Assembly (NCBI GenBank): GCA_002432715.1
Contig: DJGJ01000046.1
Coordinates: 1 to 8,616, forward strand
Direction: 5' to 3'
Source of the DNA: Sphaerochaeta sp. UBA5849
GTDB lineage: Bacteria; Spirochaetota; Spirochaetia; Sphaerochaetales; Sphaerochaetaceae
DNA: 8,616 bases
Shown: positions 6,543 to 8,616 of the stretch, one piece after another
Numbering within the stretch: the first letter of the stretch is position 1
How the letters are laid out: each line of letters begins with the position of its first letter
Made by a program: the position numbers and the translations under genes
The notes under the pieces: generated by a model
What the model was told of the DNA's origin: nothing
What the model saw: the letters and a program-made list of their open reading frames with translations, nothing else
Database searches by the model: none

Positions 6543-6583
6543 GGTAACAATCGAGCCCTGCAGAGTGCCGGGTTACGGATTGT
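6543..6583 (-). promoter_or_regulatory. Possible structured leader of the ABC operon
   Basis: Two alternative stems share the same bases: ACAATC (6547-6552) with GATTGT (6578-6583), and GTAAC (6544-6548) with GTTAC (6572-6576). They cannot both form. An inner CCC/GGG pairing is also possible. The region lies in the presumed 5' leader of the binding-protein gene. I looked for the conserved blocks of a TPP riboswitch and did not find them. The transcription start is not known. Confidence 0.28.
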
Positions 6584-6602
6584 CCTCTCACCTTTTTGTG
6601 CA

Positions 6603-6632
6603 TTGTAAAACGATTTCAAATTCTGATATACT
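6603..6632 (+). promoter_or_regulatory. Candidate promoter of the GntR regulator gene
   Basis: TTGTAA (6603-6608) and TATACT (6627-6632, 5/6 match to the -10 consensus) are 18 nt apart, and the -10 ends 36 nt before the ATG at 6669. An inverted repeat, CTGATA (6623-6628) with TATCAG (6655-6660), overlaps the -10 and reaches the ribosome-binding site. It would suit autorepression by the GntR protein, but binding is inferred only. Confidence 0.48.
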
Positions 6633-6668
6633 AGATTTAAGATAAAATTTTGAGTATCAGGGAGCCAT

Positions 6669-7361
6669 ATGAAGCAGGAACAGGTTGCCGTAATTGATAA
6701 ACGGAGTTTGGCGGAGCAAGTCTATCAGTATCTATGTGATTCCATCATCGGTGGCCGATTCAATTATGGAGATACCCTGAGTACCAAGCAACTGGCCAAG
6801 GAACTCGATGTCAGCATGATGCCGATCCGGGAGGCCCTGAAGCGGTTGGAAATCGATGGGTTGGTGGAAATCAGGCCCAGAAGCATGTGCTTGCTCAGGA
6901 CGCCGACCAAGAAAACCATCCTCTCTGCAATTGCGATGAGGGAGTTATTGGAAGTTTATTCCGTAAAGAGCGTGTATGAAACCATTGAGAAAGAGAGGTT
7001 GGAACCCTTGAAGGCCCTCACTTCATCAATGGCCGAAGCTTTGGCGCAAGAGGACCTCCATACGTATATAAAATTCGACTGCCAATACCATCTCATGCTC
7101 TGCTCTCTGTGTGACAATGAGTTCATACATCGGTCCTACAAAGAGTTGAACCTGCACCTGAATATGAAGTATATGTATGATATTGGAATCAAGCCGGACT
7201 ACTCACAGACGTTCCAAGATCATATCGATCTCCTCAATGCCTTGGAACATCATTCACCCGCTGCGCTGCAAATCATAGAAAAACATCTGCATACCAGCAA
7301 GAAAAACATTCTCAGCGGTGCTTTTCTTGCCGGTGATGGAGAATCTCAATCCATCAAGTAA
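6669..7361 (+). CDS. GntR-family transcriptional regulator, FadR/FCD subfamily
   Basis: This 230-aa cytoplasmic DNA-binding protein has an N-terminal winged helix and a C-terminal FCD ligand domain. The GntR signature is clear: LAEQVYQYLCDSIIGGRF (residues 14-31), then TKQLAKELDVSMMPIREAL (39-57, helix-turn-helix) and DGLVEIRPR (63-71, wing). The FCD part runs from about residue 85 to 225. D137 and H141 in DCQYHLML, H185 in QDHIDLL and H206 in EKHLHTSK stand at the positions of the metal-binding residues of this domain. FCD regulators usually sense sugar acids or other carboxylates and repress nearby catabolic and transport genes. The gene is divergent from the ABC operon and convergent with the SDR-TRAP operon, so either may be its target. 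AGGGAG lies only 4 nt before the ATG, a short spacing. Confidence 0.93.
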   Translation: MKQEQVAVIDKRSLAEQVYQYLCDSIIGGRFNYGDTLSTKQLAKELDVSMMPIREALKRLEIDGLVEIRPRSMCLLRTPTKKTILSAIAMRELLEVYSVKSVYETIEKERLEPLKALTSSMAEALAQEDLHTYIKFDCQYHLMLCSLCDNEFIHRSYKELNLHLNMKYMYDIGIKPDYSQTFQDHIDLLNALEHHSPAALQIIEKHLHTSKKNILSGAFLAGDGESQSIK

Positions 7362-8086
7362 CCACCGTTGACGTTCAGCGTTTCCCCGGTGATGAAGGAA
7401 GCCTCATCAGAGGCCAAGAAAAGTACTGCAGCGGCCACCTCGCTGGATGTCCCCATTCGCTTGAGGGGAATGGAAGAGACCACATTTCTTCGTTTCTCCT
7501 CCGACCATTCAGCACTCATGTCCGTCTCAATGGCATGGGGCGCCACGGCATTGACCGTGATGCCGTACTCTGCCAACTGGCGGGCAAGTGAACGGGTGAA
7601 GGTATTGACAGCACCTTTGGAGGTACCGTATGCAGGGCTGGCGGTGATGTCGCCGATCTTTCCCGCTATGGACGTTACATTGACGATTTTCCCGCAGCGT
7701 TTGGCCACCATATCGGGCAGAAACGCCTTGCACATATAGAACGTTCCGTTCACGTTGACGTCGATAACCTTGCGCCACTGCTGTGGACTCAAGTCGAGGA
7801 TTCCTTCCCTTGTGATTATTCCGGCATTGTTCACCAAAATATCAACGGGACCTTTCCAAGCATGAACCTTTTGGACCAGACGCTCGACAGCCTCAACATC
7901 GGCGATGTCAACAACGGCGGACAACACATTTGGGTTAAAGCTTTGTATCAGTTGCTCGGTCTCAGTAGGAATACGTACATCAACCAGGACCACTGCAGCA
8001 CCCTCCTTTGCAAAGCGGATCGCAATCTCTCTTCCTATACCTCGGGCTGCTCCGGTGACGACAGCAAGTTTTCCATCCAATTTCAT
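7346..8086 (-). CDS. Short-chain dehydrogenase/reductase (SDR), FabG-like
   Basis: This 246-aa classical SDR is an NAD(P)-dependent oxidoreductase of the cytosol. Seen: the dinucleotide loop TGAARGIG (residues 11-18), D36 at the end of the second strand (VLVDVR), which favours NAD over NADP, D60, NNAG (86-89), and the catalytic set N111, S139, Y153 and K157 in YGTSK. The C-terminus GGYLMD is typical. Length is standard. AAGGAG stands 8 nt before the ATG, in the 19-nt gap behind the TRAP permease gene, so the two are one operon. Its 3' end overlaps the convergent GntR gene by 16 nt. With a TRAP transporter next to it, a sugar-acid or hydroxy-acid dehydrogenase is more likely than fatty-acid synthesis. 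The exact substrate cannot be read. Confidence 0.93.
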   Translation of the reverse strand: MKLDGKLAVVTGAARGIGREIAIRFAKEGAAVVLVDVRIPTETEQLIQSFNPNVLSAVVDIADVEAVERLVQKVHAWKGPVDILVNNAGIITREGILDLSPQQWRKVIDVNVNGTFYMCKAFLPDMVAKRCGKIVNVTSIAGKIGDITASPAYGTSKGAVNTFTRSLARQLAEYGITVNAVAPHAIETDMSAEWSEEKRRNVVSSIPLKRMGTSSEVAAAVLFLASDEASFITGETLNVNGGYLMD

Positions 8087-8105
8087 AGTCGATTCTCCTT
8101 ACGAT

Positions 8106-8616
8106 TTATCCGAACAACAAGTTCGGCAGGAATAAAACAAGTCTGGGGAAGAACATCAGGATCACCACCAACACAATGACGGTGAACAGAAACGCCCACA
8201 TATCCTTGATGTAGTCGGTCACTGAAATATCGAGTATCTGACAGACTGCATACATAGCCAAGCCCACCGGCGGTGTCATGTTTCCCATCGTGATAATGGT
8301 GCAGAGCAGGATGCCGAAGTGGACCGGATCAATATTGACTGCCTTCGCCAAAGGAAGGAAGATCGGGGTGAACAACAGGATGATCACCGACCCATCCATG
8401 AACATGCCAAGAATGACTAAAATCCCGAGGATGATGAGCATGACCAGATATTTGTTTTGGGAAATACCCAATATTGCATCCGTAAGCAGTTTGGGGATGT
8501 TTTCCAGAGGAATCCCATATCCGAAAATACCAGAGAGGGCGATGATGAACATAATCGCCCCGACATCGATGACCGTGTCTCCGAGTGTCTTGGCAATTTT
8601 GAGGAAGTCCAACTCA
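8106..8616 (-). CDS. TRAP transporter large permease (DctM-like), C-terminal part
   Basis: The gene runs off the right edge; about 170 C-terminal residues of a protein usually near 430 aa are present. The frame is open to the last base, so the TTG near 8612 is not a real start. The piece has about four hydrophobic segments and the family hallmarks GMFMDGSVIILLFTPIFLPLA (first part), FGILLCTIITMGNMTPPVG (second part) and YIKDMWAFLF. DctM-type subunits form the Na+-driven channel of tripartite ATP-independent periplasmic transporters, which import C4-dicarboxylates, sugar acids or sialic acid with a small DctQ subunit and a DctP binding protein. Those partners, if present, lie beyond the window. 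The stop is 19 nt before the SDR gene. Confidence 0.92.
   Translation of the reverse strand, partial: ELDFLKIAKTLGDTVIDVGAIMFIIALSGIFGYGIPLENIPKLLTDAILGISQNKYLVMLIILGILVILGMFMDGSVIILLFTPIFLPLAKAVNIDPVHFGILLCTIITMGNMTPPVGLAMYAVCQILDISVTDYIKDMWAFLFTVIVLVVILMFFPRLVLFLPNLLFG

Noticed and set aside
6451..6668. TPP riboswitch upstream of the NMT1/THI5-like importer
   Set aside because: The conserved CUGAGA and the later CUGAU-type blocks of the THI element are not present on the minus strand.

Overview
The window looks like a chromosomal piece of an anaerobic, Gram-negative-type bacterium. The overall style (small NitT/TauT-type ABC operon with a lipoprotein binding protein, TRAP transporter, FCD-type GntR regulator) would suit a spirochaete such as Sphaerochaeta, but this is an inference from gene content and not from any marker gene. 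There is no rRNA, tRNA, CRISPR array, insertion sequence or replication origin.

Left part, about 1-2820: an AT-richer accessory stretch. It starts with a decayed sce7726-family gene whose reading frame is broken at three places. Next, on the minus strand, comes a complete AbiE-type toxin-antitoxin operon. The AbiEi antitoxin (254 aa) is upstream and overlaps the AbiEii nucleotidyltransferase toxin (321 aa) by 14 nt. A 32-bp imperfect palindrome 29 nt upstream of the antitoxin start is a convincing candidate AbiEi operator. Between this operator and the next gene lie roughly 350 nt with no convincing gene, only a possible relic ORF on the minus strand.

Middle part, about 2828-6450: a small four-helix membrane protein of unknown function (minus), then a 192-aa NADPH-dependent FMN reductase-like flavoprotein (plus) with its own promoter and a strong hairpin terminator. 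Converging on it is a tightly coupled three-gene ABC importer operon on the minus strand: lipoprotein substrate-binding protein, ATPase, permease. The junctions are a 1-nt TAATG overlap and a 4-nt ATGA overlap. The family is NMT1/THI5-like / NitT-TauT. The substrate cannot be read from the sequence.

Right part, about 6451-8616: an intergenic region of about 220 nt carries a structured leader on the importer side and a promoter on the other side, driving a divergent GntR/FCD regulator. The regulator converges with, and overlaps by 16 nt, an SDR oxidoreductase. The SDR follows, on the minus strand, the C-terminal part of a TRAP transporter large permease that runs off the window. TRAP permease, SDR dehydrogenase and an FCD-type regulator are a common combination for uptake and oxidation of sugar acids or similar organic acids, so the regulator probably serves that operon, the ABC operon, or both.

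I found no clearly new system. The items most worth a second look are the AbiE operator, the RNA-favoured hairpin and mutually exclusive stems in the importer leader, and the decay pattern of the sce7726 gene.
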